From an uncultured beta proteobacterium (GTDB lineage Bacteria; Pseudomonadota; Gammaproteobacteria; Burkholderiales; Rhodocyclaceae): a DNA stretch of 7,255 nucleotides. A model generated the notes under the pieces. That model saw only the letters and a program-made list of their open reading frames with translations, had not been told where the DNA came from and did no database searches. Location: positions 1-7,255 of the forward strand of contig CAIZHL010000266.1 of NCBI GenBank assembly GCA_903932755.1. The letters run 5' to 3'. Each line of letters begins with the position of its first letter. The stretch's first letter is position 1. Shown one piece after another: positions 1-6,333 of the stretch. A program made the position numbers and the translations under genes.

Positions 1-1
1 C

Positions 2-1156
2 TTGTTGCTGGGCCTGTTGGCGCTGCTGCTCGGCGCCTGCGCCGGAACCCAGGTGCGCGGTACCGGCGACCTCGGGCTGGTCATCGAACGCGCCAGCGGC
101 CATGTCACGCTGGTGAATACCTCCTCGCGTTCCGCCTATGCACGCATCGGCGATCTTGGCGACCTCTCGCACGCCTCGGTGGTGTATTCGCGCGATGCGC
201 GCTACGCCTTCATCTTCGGCCGCGACGGCGGCCTGACCAAGATCGACCTGCTCGAAGCACGCATCGTCAAGCGCATCATCCAGTCGGGCAACGCCATCGG
301 CGGCTCGATCTCGCAGGATGGCCGCATCGTCGTCGCGCAGAACTACACGCCGGGCGGGATCAAGGCCTTCGATGCCGATACCCTCGAACTGCTGTCGGAA
401 GTGCCGGCCGAATATGCGCCGGGCCAGTTCTCCAAAGTGGTCGGCCTCGCCGACGTGCCGGGCAACAAGTTCGCCTATGCGCTGTTCGACGGCGGCGAGA
501 TCTGGGTCAGCGATTTCTCCGATCCGCGGAAGCCGGTTACTCAGCGCTACCCGGCAGGCCTGCAGCCCTACGACGGGCTCGTCACCCCCAATGGTCGCCA
601 CTACCTCGCCGGCCTGTTCGGCGAGGACGGCATCGCGCTGCTCGATCTCTGGCAGCCGGAAAAGGGCGCGCGCAAGATCCTGGAAAAATACGGCCGCGGG
701 GAAGAAAAGCTGCCGGTATTCAAGATGCCGCACCTGCGCGGCTGGTCCGTCGCCGCGGGTCGCGCCTGGCTGCCGGCGATCGGCCGCCACGAGGTGCTGG
801 TGGCCGATGCCACGACCTGGCAGGAAACAGGACGCGTCGCGGTCAAGGGCCAGCCGGTGTTCGTCATGGCCAGCCCCGACGGACGGCATATCTGGGTGAA
901 CTTCGCCTTCCCCGACAACGGCTGGGTGCAGGTCATCGATACCCTGACCGGAAAAGTGGTGCAGACACTGCAGCCGGGCAAGGCCGTGCTGCACATGGAA
1001 TTCACGCCGCGCGGCGAGGCCGTCTGGCTCTCGGCGCGCGACGACAATCGCGTCGTGATCTACGGCACGCGCAATTTCGCCAGGCTTGGCGAGATTCCCG
1101 CCGAGGCTCCCTCCGGCATCTTTTTCACCAGTCGCGCCGCACGCATCGGATTCTGA
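2..1156 (+). CDS. nirF: Heme d1 biosynthesis protein NirF (5' partial), probable lipoprotein
   Basis: NirF is a periplasmic beta-propeller protein needed for a late step in making heme d1, the cofactor of cytochrome cd1 nitrite reductase; it is homologous to NirN and to the d1 domain of NirS, and its exact reaction is still debated. The frame is open at the left edge, so the true start lies upstream; a TTG at position 2 gives 384 residues, close to the usual family length of about 390. The visible N-terminus is a hydrophobic stretch ending in the lipobox L-G-A-C (Cys at window residue 13), with no positively charged n-region, which also argues that some residues are missing. Family-like motifs follow: LGDLSHASVVYSRD, YAFIFGRDGGLTKIDL, MPHLRGW and blade-type repeats (SPDGRHIWVNF, TPRGEAVWLS). 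The stop lies 2 bp before nirDL, so the genes are probably cotranscribed. A lipoprotein form is inferred from the lipobox and fits Pseudomonas NirF. Confidence 0.93.
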   Translation: MLLGLLALLLGACAGTQVRGTGDLGLVIERASGHVTLVNTSSRSAYARIGDLGDLSHASVVYSRDARYAFIFGRDGGLTKIDLLEARIVKRIIQSGNAIGGSISQDGRIVVAQNYTPGGIKAFDADTLELLSEVPAEYAPGQFSKVVGLADVPGNKFAYALFDGGEIWVSDFSDPRKPVTQRYPAGLQPYDGLVTPNGRHYLAGLFGEDGIALLDLWQPEKGARKILEKYGRGEEKLPVFKMPHLRGWSVAAGRAWLPAIGRHEVLVADATTWQETGRVAVKGQPVFVMASPDGRHIWVNFAFPDNGWVQVIDTLTGKVVQTLQPGKAVLHMEFTPRGEAVWLSARDDNRVVIYGTRNFARLGEIPAEAPSGIFFTSRAARIGF

Positions 1157-1158
1157 CC

Positions 1159-2166
1159 ATGGACTCGCCCTACTCGCCGCTCGAATACGCGCTGCTCAAC
1201 GCCTGGCAGCGCGACTTTCCCATCGTCGCCCAGCCTTTTGCCGAAGTCGCCCGAAAAGTCGGCGCTGGCGAGACGGCGGTGCTCGCTACGCTGCGCCGCC
1301 TGCAGGCGCGTGGTGCGATCAGTCGCGTCGGCGCCGTGTTCGCGCCGCGCCGCATCGGCGCTTCGACCTTGGCCGCGCTGGCGGCGCCGCCGGAACGCAT
1401 CGAGGAGATTGCCGCCCTGGTCAGTGCGCGGCCGGAAGTGAATCACAACTATCAGCGCGAACACCGCTACAACCTCTGGTTCGTCGCCACCGCCGCCGAC
1501 CAGGCGGTCCTGTCCGCCGTTCTGGCAGCGATCGAGCGCGACACCGGCTGTCCGGTGATCGCACTGCCGCTGGAGAACGAATTCCACATTGATCTCGGTT
1601 TCGACCTCGCCTCCGGCCACAAGTCGGTCGCACCTGTCGCCGACGTTTCCGCACGCCAGCCGGATGCCGAAGAGAAGCGCCTGATAGCGGCGCTGCAGCC
1701 GGGGCTGGAGATCATGCCGCGGCCCTTCCGCCAACTCGGCGAAACCCTGTACATGGAGGAGGACGAGGTGCTGGCGCGCATCGCAGGCATGATCCAGGAG
1801 GGCATGATCAAGCGCTTCGGCGTCGTCGTGCGCCATCACGAACTGGGTTATCGGTCCAATGCCATGGTGGTATTCGACCTGCCCGACGACGTGGTCGATG
1901 GCATCGGCGCGCGGCTTGCCGCCGAGCCCGGCGTCACCTTGTGCTACCGGCGCCGGCGCAGCCTGCCCGACTGGCCCTACAACCTTTACTGCATGGTGCA
2001 TGGCCGTTCGCGCGAAGAGGCGCGGCCGGTGATCGAGCGCCTCGCCGCCATTGCCGGAGTGCCGGCGACGGCGCTGTTCTCGACGCGGCGTTTCAAGCAA
2101 TGCGGCGCGCGCTATTTTTCCGACCCGGTGGCGGATCACCGCCTGGTCGAGCCCGGCCTTGCCTGA
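1159..2166 (+). CDS. nirDL: Siroheme decarboxylase NirDL (natural NirD-NirL fusion)
   Basis: This cytoplasmic enzyme component, acting with NirG and NirH, decarboxylates the two acetate side chains of siroheme (C12, C18) to give didecarboxysiroheme in the heme d1 pathway. The 335 residues form two tandem Lrp/AsnC-like units, each with a winged-helix part followed by an alpha/beta ferredoxin-like part. The NirD-like half (about 1-150) carries NYQREHRYNLWF at 97-108. The NirL-like half (about 168-320) carries KRFGVVVRHHELGY at 218-231 and CYRRRRSLPDWPYNL at 262-276, with His281 just after. A linker of roughly 20 residues joins them. Fusion of D and L is known in other denitrifiers such as Paracoccus, whereas Pseudomonas keeps some of these as separate genes. 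The ATG follows the nirF stop by 2 bp. The HTH-like region might be read as a transcription factor, but the REHxYN and WPYN motifs and the operon identify the enzyme family. Confidence 0.93.
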   Translation: MDSPYSPLEYALLNAWQRDFPIVAQPFAEVARKVGAGETAVLATLRRLQARGAISRVGAVFAPRRIGASTLAALAAPPERIEEIAALVSARPEVNHNYQREHRYNLWFVATAADQAVLSAVLAAIERDTGCPVIALPLENEFHIDLGFDLASGHKSVAPVADVSARQPDAEEKRLIAALQPGLEIMPRPFRQLGETLYMEEDEVLARIAGMIQEGMIKRFGVVVRHHELGYRSNAMVVFDLPDDVVDGIGARLAAEPGVTLCYRRRRSLPDWPYNLYCMVHGRSREEARPVIERLAAIAGVPATALFSTRRFKQCGARYFSDPVADHRLVEPGLA

Positions 2167-2632
2167 TCGTACCGTCGCGGCGGCGGAACCCGACGCGATC
2201 GACCGCCGCATCATCAACGCCCTGCAGGGCGACTTCCCGCTGGTGGCGGAGCCCTATCGCCAGGTTGCCGACGCCCTGGGACTGAGTGAAGCCGAACTGC
2301 TGCAGCGCCTTGACGCCATGCTCGAACGCCGCGTGCTGACGCGCTTCGGACCGATGTTCCAGATCGAGCGCGCCGGCGGCGCCTTCGTCCTCGCCGCGAT
2401 GAAGGTGCCGGAGTCGGATTTCGAACGCGTTACAGCCGAGGTCAATGCCTTTCCCGAGGTGGCGCACAACTACCGCCGCGAGCACGCCCTCAACATGTGG
2501 TTCGTGCTGGCGACCGCGACGCCCGAGGGCATCGCCCGCACCGTAGCGGCGATCGAGGCGGCGACCGGGCTGCCGGTATTTCCCTTCCCCAAGGAACGCG
2601 AATACTTTGTGGAGATGAAGCTCCATGCCTGA
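2159..2632 (+). CDS. nirG: Siroheme decarboxylase subunit NirG
   Basis: This is the NirD-type (AhbA-like) partner in siroheme decarboxylation for heme d1. The protein has an Lrp/AsnC-like fold: a helical winged-helix part at about 12-65, then the catalytic-type segment NYRREHALNMWF at 104-115 (His109), matching NYQREHRYNLWF in NirDL. The start is not obvious. Between the nirDL stop and the first conserved residues (DAIDRRIINALQGDFPL) there is no in-frame ATG or GTG; the nearest usable codon is TTG at 2159, overlapping the end of nirDL by 8 nt and giving 157 residues, near the family's usual 145-160. Only a weak GAG (2149-2151) precedes it, so translational coupling to nirDL is likely. An in-frame ATG at 2051 exists but would add 36 atypical Arg/Ser-rich residues inside nirDL. 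Product identity is firm; the start is less so. Confidence 0.88.
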   Translation: MPDRTVAAAEPDAIDRRIINALQGDFPLVAEPYRQVADALGLSEAELLQRLDAMLERRVLTRFGPMFQIERAGGAFVLAAMKVPESDFERVTAEVNAFPEVAHNYRREHALNMWFVLATATPEGIARTVAAIEAATGLPVFPFPKEREYFVEMKLHA

Positions 2633-3122
2633 AGCGTCCAGGCCCGAACTCGACGCGCTCGACCGGCGCCTGATTGTCGCCACGCAGGGCGGCCTGCCGC
2701 GCGTGCCGCGTCCGTATGACGCGATCGGTGGCGAACTCGGGATCACCGGCAACGAGGTCATCGCCCGCCTGCGCCGCATGCTGGAAGTCGGCGTGATCCG
2801 CCGCATCGGCGCCGTACCCAATCATTACGCCATCGGCTACACGGCCAACGGTATGTCGGTGTGGGATGTCGACGATGCACGCATCGACGAACTGGGCGCG
2901 CGGGTCGGTGCGCTGGATTTCGTCACCCATTGCTACCGCCGCCCGCGGCGCCTGCCGGACTGGCCGTACAACCTGTTCGCGATGGTGCATAGCCAAAGCC
3001 GCGAGGAGGTAGCCGCCCGCGTTGCCGAGATCGATCTTCTGCTGGGCGACGCCTGCCGTGGGCACGACATCCTTTACAGCACGGCGATCCTCAAGAAGAC
3101 CGGGTTGCGCATCGCGGGGTGA
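2625..3122 (+). CDS. nirH: Siroheme decarboxylase subunit NirH
   Basis: This is the NirL-type (AhbB-like) partner in the NirDLGH siroheme decarboxylase system of heme d1 synthesis, acting in the cytoplasm. The 165 residues comprise a winged-helix part (about 8-63, with ELDALDRRLIVATQGGLP and VIRRIGAVPNHYAIGY), then CYRRPRRLPDWPYNLF at 103-118, His122 shortly after, and the family-typical C-terminus ILYSTAILKKTGLRI at 149-163. The WPYN-x4-VH segment is shared with the NirL half of NirDL, showing that the four domains here are two D/G-type and two L/H-type copies. The ATG overlaps the end of nirG by 8 nt (ATGCCTGA) and is preceded by GGAG at 2611-2614, 10 nt upstream. It appears to be the last gene of the operon in this window, since nirJ does not follow. 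Confidence 0.93.
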   Translation: MPEASRPELDALDRRLIVATQGGLPRVPRPYDAIGGELGITGNEVIARLRRMLEVGVIRRIGAVPNHYAIGYTANGMSVWDVDDARIDELGARVGALDFVTHCYRRPRRLPDWPYNLFAMVHSQSREEVAARVAEIDLLLGDACRGHDILYSTAILKKTGLRIAG

Positions 3123-3151
3123 TCAGGAAGCGGGTGGCCCCGCGCATCGGC

Positions 3152-3186
3152 ACGGCAGCGACCTGCTGGAGGGCCGTCGCTGCGGT
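3152..3186 (+). terminator. Hairpin 30 bp downstream of nirH, possible operon-end structure
   Basis: An inverted repeat pairs 3152-3162 (ACGGCAGCGAC) with 3176-3186 (GTCGCTGCGGT) around a 13-nt loop. Ten of eleven pairs match, including an uninterrupted 8-bp GC-rich core. There is no T-run after the stem, so it is not a classical intrinsic terminator; it could be a Rho-independent structure of weak type or an mRNA 3'-end stabiliser for the nir operon. The role is inferred from position only. Confidence 0.3.
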
Positions 3187-3259
3187 TATCAGGCAATCCG
3201 GAAATTGCGTTGGGCGCGAAACCGGAGACTTTCCGTCGCGACCCAGGGCCACAACGCTG

Positions 3260-3288
3260 TTGAATGCGGTAGGCATGGATGTTATCGT
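3260..3288 (+). promoter_or_regulatory. Possible sigma70 promoter for the hemerythrin gene
   Basis: TTGAAT (3260-3265) is separated by 17 bp from TATCGT (3283-3288). Each matches the sigma70 consensus at 4 of 6 positions. A TG at 3280-3281 gives an extended -10 (TGn). Transcription would begin near 3295, leaving a leader of about 60 nt before the ATG at 3355. No FNR-type box is seen here, which suggests the gene may be expressed independently of the nir operon. Confidence 0.35.
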
Positions 3289-3354
3289 TGGCCCCTTGAT
3301 CGACGCGGGCCGTCGGTGTTGCGGGGCGTGCTCGAAATTCCAGGGGAGGACACG

Positions 3355-3774
3355 ATGCCCATTGTTTGGCGCGATGCGTTCAGCATAGGTTACAAGCAGA
3401 TCGATAACGATCATCGGCACCTGATCGATCTCATAAATGACGTCGAAACGGCACTGACCGGCGAGCATACCCTGAGCCGGCTGTACAACGCGATCGACGA
3501 CCTTACCGCGTATACGCGGCGACATTTTTCGTTCGAAGAGCGCCTGATGATCGAGGCCTCGTATGCCCACTACGACTTGCACAAGGTGGCCCACCTGGAA
3601 CTCATAGAACAATTGAAGCAGGCGGCGCAGCCTATCCTCGACTTGAAGGAAGGGGATGCACACACCACGCTCGCGGTGCCGGAAGAAGCCCGCGATGTCC
3701 TGGTAGGCTTGCTCCGCCACTGGCTGGTGGATCACATCATCAAGGAAGACATGCAGCTGAAGTCGGTGCTGTAG
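3355..3774 (+). CDS. Bacteriohemerythrin (single-domain, di-iron O2-binding protein)
   Basis: This is a 139-residue single-domain hemerythrin, the length expected for bacterial forms such as that of Methylococcus. It should fold as a four-helix bundle binding a diiron centre that reversibly binds O2 (NO binding is also known for some members). The expected seven ligands are all visible: His20 (DNDHRHL), His57 and Glu61 (RRHFSFEE), His76 and His80 (HKVAH), His127 and Asp132 (DHIIKED). The N-terminus MPIVWRDAFSIGYKQID is typical. There is no signal peptide, so it is cytoplasmic. The ATG at 3355 follows a strong AGGGGAGG (3342-3349); upstream in-frame ATGs would add non-family sequence. Its stop is 7 bp from the convergent cytochrome gene. 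It may carry oxygen or buffer O2/NO around the denitrification enzymes; that job is inferred from the neighbours. Confidence 0.92.
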   Translation: MPIVWRDAFSIGYKQIDNDHRHLIDLINDVETALTGEHTLSRLYNAIDDLTAYTRRHFSFEERLMIEASYAHYDLHKVAHLELIEQLKQAAQPILDLKEGDAHTTLAVPEEARDVLVGLLRHWLVDHIIKEDMQLKSVL

Positions 3775-3781
3775 GGGCGGG

Positions 3782-4429
3782 TTATTTCTGGTCCTGCAGC
3801 GTGGTGATGTAGGCCAGGATGTCTTGCAGGTCGTCTTCCTTCAGCTTGTCGAGCAGGCCGCCAACCGCTTCCTCGTCGTGCGGGCGTTCGCCCTTGACGT
3901 ATTTCTCCATCTGCCGCTTGAGGTAGCTGGTGTACTGCCCGACCAGCATCGGGAACATGCCGCGCCCCATGCCGGTCTTGCCATGGCAGGTGACACACTG
4001 CTTCTGATAGAGCGCCTCGCCGTTGGCGAGATTGCCCGGCACGCGCGGAATGATCATGACGCGTTCGGTCAGGGTCAGGCGGGTCAGGGCGTCGTCCGTG
4101 TCCTTGAACACCGGCCATTGGGTCGGCAACTCGATCGACGCAAGGTAGGCGGCGACGTCCTTGATGTCCTCATCGGGCAGTTCGCGCTCCTGTGTATAGG
4201 GATACATCGGGATATTCACCCGGGTACGGTTGCGGAACGCCTTGAGCTGCGCTTCGAGGAACTTCGCACTCTGACCCGCCAGGCGGGGGTACTCGCCGCG
4301 CGAGCCGCCCTGACCCTGCTCGCCGTGGCAGCCGGCGCAGGTGCTGTTGATTTCCTTGCCCTTCTCCAGGTTTTGCGCGCAGGCAAGGCCGCACATGGCG
4401 ACCAGCAGCAACAGCAGGCATTGCTTCAT
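3782..4429 (-). CDS. Periplasmic diheme cytochrome c, cytochrome c4 family
   Basis: This is a 215-residue exported protein with two class I cytochrome c domains, each binding one heme covalently: CAGCH at 31-35 and CVTCH at 145-149. Likely axial methionines are Met75 (IPMYP) in the first domain and Met158 or Met161 (GMFPMLVGQ) in the second. The two-domain layout, the RLAGQS/MLVGQ segments after each heme and the total length (about 200) fit the cytochrome c4 family, which shuttles electrons from the bc1 complex to terminal oxidases or periplasmic reductases. The first 18 residues form a Sec signal peptide, with likely cleavage after ACA (Ala18); it is unusual in holding three cysteines (4, 13, 17), but no good lipobox is present. 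It is divergent from regB, sharing an 86-bp promoter region (to the regB ATG) that contains an inverted repeat. A role in feeding NirS or NosZ is inferred from context. Confidence 0.9.
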   Translation of the reverse strand: MKQCLLLLLVAMCGLACAQNLEKGKEINSTCAGCHGEQGQGGSRGEYPRLAGQSAKFLEAQLKAFRNRTRVNIPMYPYTQERELPDEDIKDVAAYLASIELPTQWPVFKDTDDALTRLTLTERVMIIPRVPGNLANGEALYQKQCVTCHGKTGMGRGMFPMLVGQYTSYLKRQMEKYVKGERPHDEEAVGGLLDKLKEDDLQDILAYITTLQDQK

Positions 4430-4453
4430 CGTGTTTCATCCATTCCTTGGTGA

Positions 4454-4470
4454 TGCGACCGATTGTCGCA
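4454..4470. promoter_or_regulatory. Perfect inverted repeat, candidate RegA-binding site (cytochrome/regB region)
   Basis: TGCGAC-CGATT-GTCGCA is a perfect 6-bp inverted repeat with a 5-bp spacer. It lies between the divergent cytochrome c4-like gene (ATG at 4429) and regB (start 4498 or 4516). Read on the minus strand, the core GCGAC-AATCG-GTCGC fits the published RegR/RegA-type consensus GNG(A/G)C(A/G)TTNNGNCGC with one mismatch. A close relative of the same element is found at 6907-6923. Autoregulation of regBA and control of the cytochrome are inferred. Confidence 0.45.
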
Positions 4471-4515
4471 GACGGTGGATGCACTTTTCCTTGATCTGTG
4501 TCGGATAATCGGCGG

Positions 4516-5790
4516 ATGCCTGCATTCCCGGTCGCCGACGCCGGCGCCAATCCCTACCTCGACCCGCGCCGCAGCATCCTGCTGCGCTGGTGGCTGTTGC
4601 TGGCGGCCGCAATCGCCGTGTCGTCAGCGCCGACTTTTCTCGGCCTGGCTTTGCCCTTGCCGCCGATGCTGGCGGTGCTTGCCGCGCTGGCGGGCTTCAA
4701 CGCCTGGCTGCAGTGGCGCTCACCGCAGGTGGCCGTGCCCGCCGGCGAACTGTTCGGGCAGCTTTGCGTCGACCTGACGGCACTGACGGTGCTGCTCTAT
4801 CTTTCCGGCGGCGCGGCGAATCCGCTGATCTCCCTGCTCTTGATCCCGGTCGCGGTGGCCGCACTGTCGCTGCCGGGGCGGCTGACGGCGGTGGTGACGA
4901 TGCTGGCGGTGCTGGCCTATTCGATGCTGACCCACTTCTACCTGCCGCTCGCCATCGACGACGTCGAGCGTGCCGCGCGCCTGCACTTGGCGGGCATGTG
5001 GCTGACCTTCGTCGTGTCGGCCGCGATGATCGCCTGGTTCGTGGCGCGCATGACCGCCTCGATCCGCGAACGTGACAGTCGCCTCGCCGCCGCGCGCGAG
5101 CAGGCCCTGCGCGACGAGCGCGTGGTGGCGCTGGGGGGGCTGGCCGCCGGGGCCGCGCATGAACTTGGCACGCCGCTGGCGACCATCGCGGTGCTGGTCG
5201 GCGAACTGGAACGCGACCCCGCGCTCGATCCCGATGCGCGCGCCGACCTTGCTCTGGTGCGCGAGCAGGTCGCCCTGTGCAAGGGGATCATCAGCGGCAT
5301 GGCGCAACGCAGCGGTGCGGCGCGCGCGGAATCGCTGCAGGCGCAGGATGCCGCCGACTGGCTGCGTGGCGTGCTGGCGCGGTGGCAGGCGATGCGGCCG
5401 CGGGCCAGTGCGACCTTCCATGTTGTGGGTCGCACCGCGGTGCCTCGCCAGGCCTTCGATCCAACATTGGAGCAGGCGGTCGGCAACCTGCTCAACAACG
5501 CGGCGGACGCCGCCGCCGGCGACATTCGCGTCGAACTGGACTGGGATGCCGCATGGCTGCGGCTGACGATCTGCGACGCAGGGCCGGGGTTCGCCGCGGA
5601 GGCACTGCGACGCGGCGGCCGCGAGGCCTTGCCTGCCAGCCACGGTGGCGCCGGCATCGGCCTGCTGCTGGCCTTTTCCGCGGTGGAGCACTGCGGCGGC
5701 AGCATCGCGCTCGACAACCCGCCCGCCGGCGGTGCGCGCGTGCGCATCGAATTGCCGTTGGCAGGCAGCAGGGAGGCTGCAGGGACATGA
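4516..5790 (+). CDS. regB: Redox-sensing membrane histidine kinase, RegB/PrrB/ActS/RoxS type
   Basis: This inner-membrane sensor kinase of the RegB-RegA global redox system phosphorylates RegA when the respiratory chain is reduced. Numbering is from the ATG at 4516 (424 aa). About six membrane helices span residues 21-178. The quinone-motif region reads GGAANPL (98-104), where the family norm is GGxxNPF. The H-box is AHELGTPLATI with phospho-accepting His215. Cys255 lies 40 residues later (EQVALCKGII), the same spacing as His225 to the redox-active Cys265 of Rhodobacter RegB. The ATP-binding domain has the N-box NLLNNAADA (324-332), G1 DAGPGF (354-359) and G2 GGAGIGLL (377-384). An alternative GTG at 4498 would add six residues; it has no visible ribosome-binding site, so the ATG is preferred, although its own site is also weak (CGGA, 4502-4505). 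The stop overlaps regA by 4 nt (ATGA), indicating one operon. Confidence 0.92.
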   Translation: MPAFPVADAGANPYLDPRRSILLRWWLLLAAAIAVSSAPTFLGLALPLPPMLAVLAALAGFNAWLQWRSPQVAVPAGELFGQLCVDLTALTVLLYLSGGAANPLISLLLIPVAVAALSLPGRLTAVVTMLAVLAYSMLTHFYLPLAIDDVERAARLHLAGMWLTFVVSAAMIAWFVARMTASIRERDSRLAAAREQALRDERVVALGGLAAGAAHELGTPLATIAVLVGELERDPALDPDARADLALVREQVALCKGIISGMAQRSGAARAESLQAQDAADWLRGVLARWQAMRPRASATFHVVGRTAVPRQAFDPTLEQAVGNLLNNAADAAAGDIRVELDWDAAWLRLTICDAGPGFAAEALRRGGREALPASHGGAGIGLLLAFSAVEHCGGSIALDNPPAGGARVRIELPLAGSREAAGT

Positions 5791-6329
5791 ACGAAACGAT
5801 ACTGCTGGTCGAGGACGATGCGACTTTCAGCACCACCCTGGCGCGGGCCCTGAAGCGGCGCGGGCACGAAGTGTTCGTTGCCGCAACTCAGGACGCTGCG
5901 CTGGAACGGGCGCAGGAAGCGGCGCCGGACTGGATCGTGCTCGACCTCAACCTCGATGGCGCATCGGGGATGGCGCTGATCTCGCGATTGCGGAAGGCCG
6001 TGCCCGAATGCCGCATCGTCGTGCTCACGGGTTACGCCAGCATCAGCACCGCGGTGGACGCGATCAAGCTGGGTGCCGTGCAATACCTCGCCAAGCCGGT
6101 GGATGTCGATACGCTGCTGCGGGCCTTCGGCCATGCCCCGGGTACCGAACCGGCGGTCGCGGACGCGGCACCGCCGGCGGTGCCGATGTCGGTGGACCGC
6201 GTGGAATGGGAACACATCCAGCGCGTACTGCGCGAGCACCAGGGCAACATATCGGCCACCGCGCGGGCGCTCAACATGCATCGGCGCACCCTGCAACGCA
6301 AGTTGCTCAAGCGTCCGGCCAAGCAGTAG
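5787..6329 (+). CDS. regA: Redox response regulator, RegA/PrrA/ActR/RoxR type
   Basis: This DNA-binding response regulator is the partner of RegB; in relatives it controls respiration, denitrification, nitrogen and carbon fixation genes. It is 180 residues long, the usual size. The receiver domain (1-about 115) has the acidic pocket Glu9/Asp10, phospho-acceptor Asp53 (IVLDLNLDG), Thr81 (VVLTGYASI) and Lys103 (YLAKPVD). A short proline-containing linker (PPAVP, 129-133) leads to a Fis-type helix-turn-helix: WEHIQRVLREHQGNIS, ATARALNMHRRTLQRKL and LKRPAKQ. The segments RVxWEHIQRV and LNMHRRTLQR are hallmarks of RegA, a protein strongly conserved at its DNA-binding end. The ATG lies inside ATGA at the regB stop, with AGGGA (5781-5785) just upstream and GGGAGG (5771-5776) further back, so expression is coupled. 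The stop is 4 bp from a convergent gene, with no clear terminator between them. Confidence 0.94.
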   Translation: MNETILLVEDDATFSTTLARALKRRGHEVFVAATQDAALERAQEAAPDWIVLDLNLDGASGMALISRLRKAVPECRIVVLTGYASISTAVDAIKLGAVQYLAKPVDVDTLLRAFGHAPGTEPAVADAAPPAVPMSVDRVEWEHIQRVLREHQGNISATARALNMHRRTLQRKLLKRPAKQ

Positions 6330-6333
6330 AGAG

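Noticed and set aside
1060..2217. Long open frame on the minus strand opposite nirDL (385 codons)
   Set aside because: Arg/Gly/His-rich product with no recognisable motif, lying wholly opposite a convincing conserved gene; typical of antisense frames in GC-rich DNA.
1159..3122. Repeated Lrp/AsnC-like units read as a cluster of transcription regulators
   Set aside because: The REHxYN and WPYN motifs and the nirF neighbour identify them as siroheme decarboxylase subunits; the similarity reflects paralogy.
3235..3242. GTCGCGAC palindrome upstream of the hemerythrin, considered as a third RegA-like site
   Set aside because: The half sites face outward with no 5-bp spacer, unlike the two matching repeats elsewhere.
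3775..3781. Bidirectional terminator between the convergent hemerythrin and cytochrome genes
   Set aside because: Only 7 bp separate the stops and no stem-loop with a T-run is visible on either strand.
4938..6296. Long minus-strand open frame opposite regB/regA (452 codons)
   Set aside because: Low-complexity Arg/Ala/Ser-rich translation with no domain; the plus strand carries well-conserved kinase and regulator motifs.
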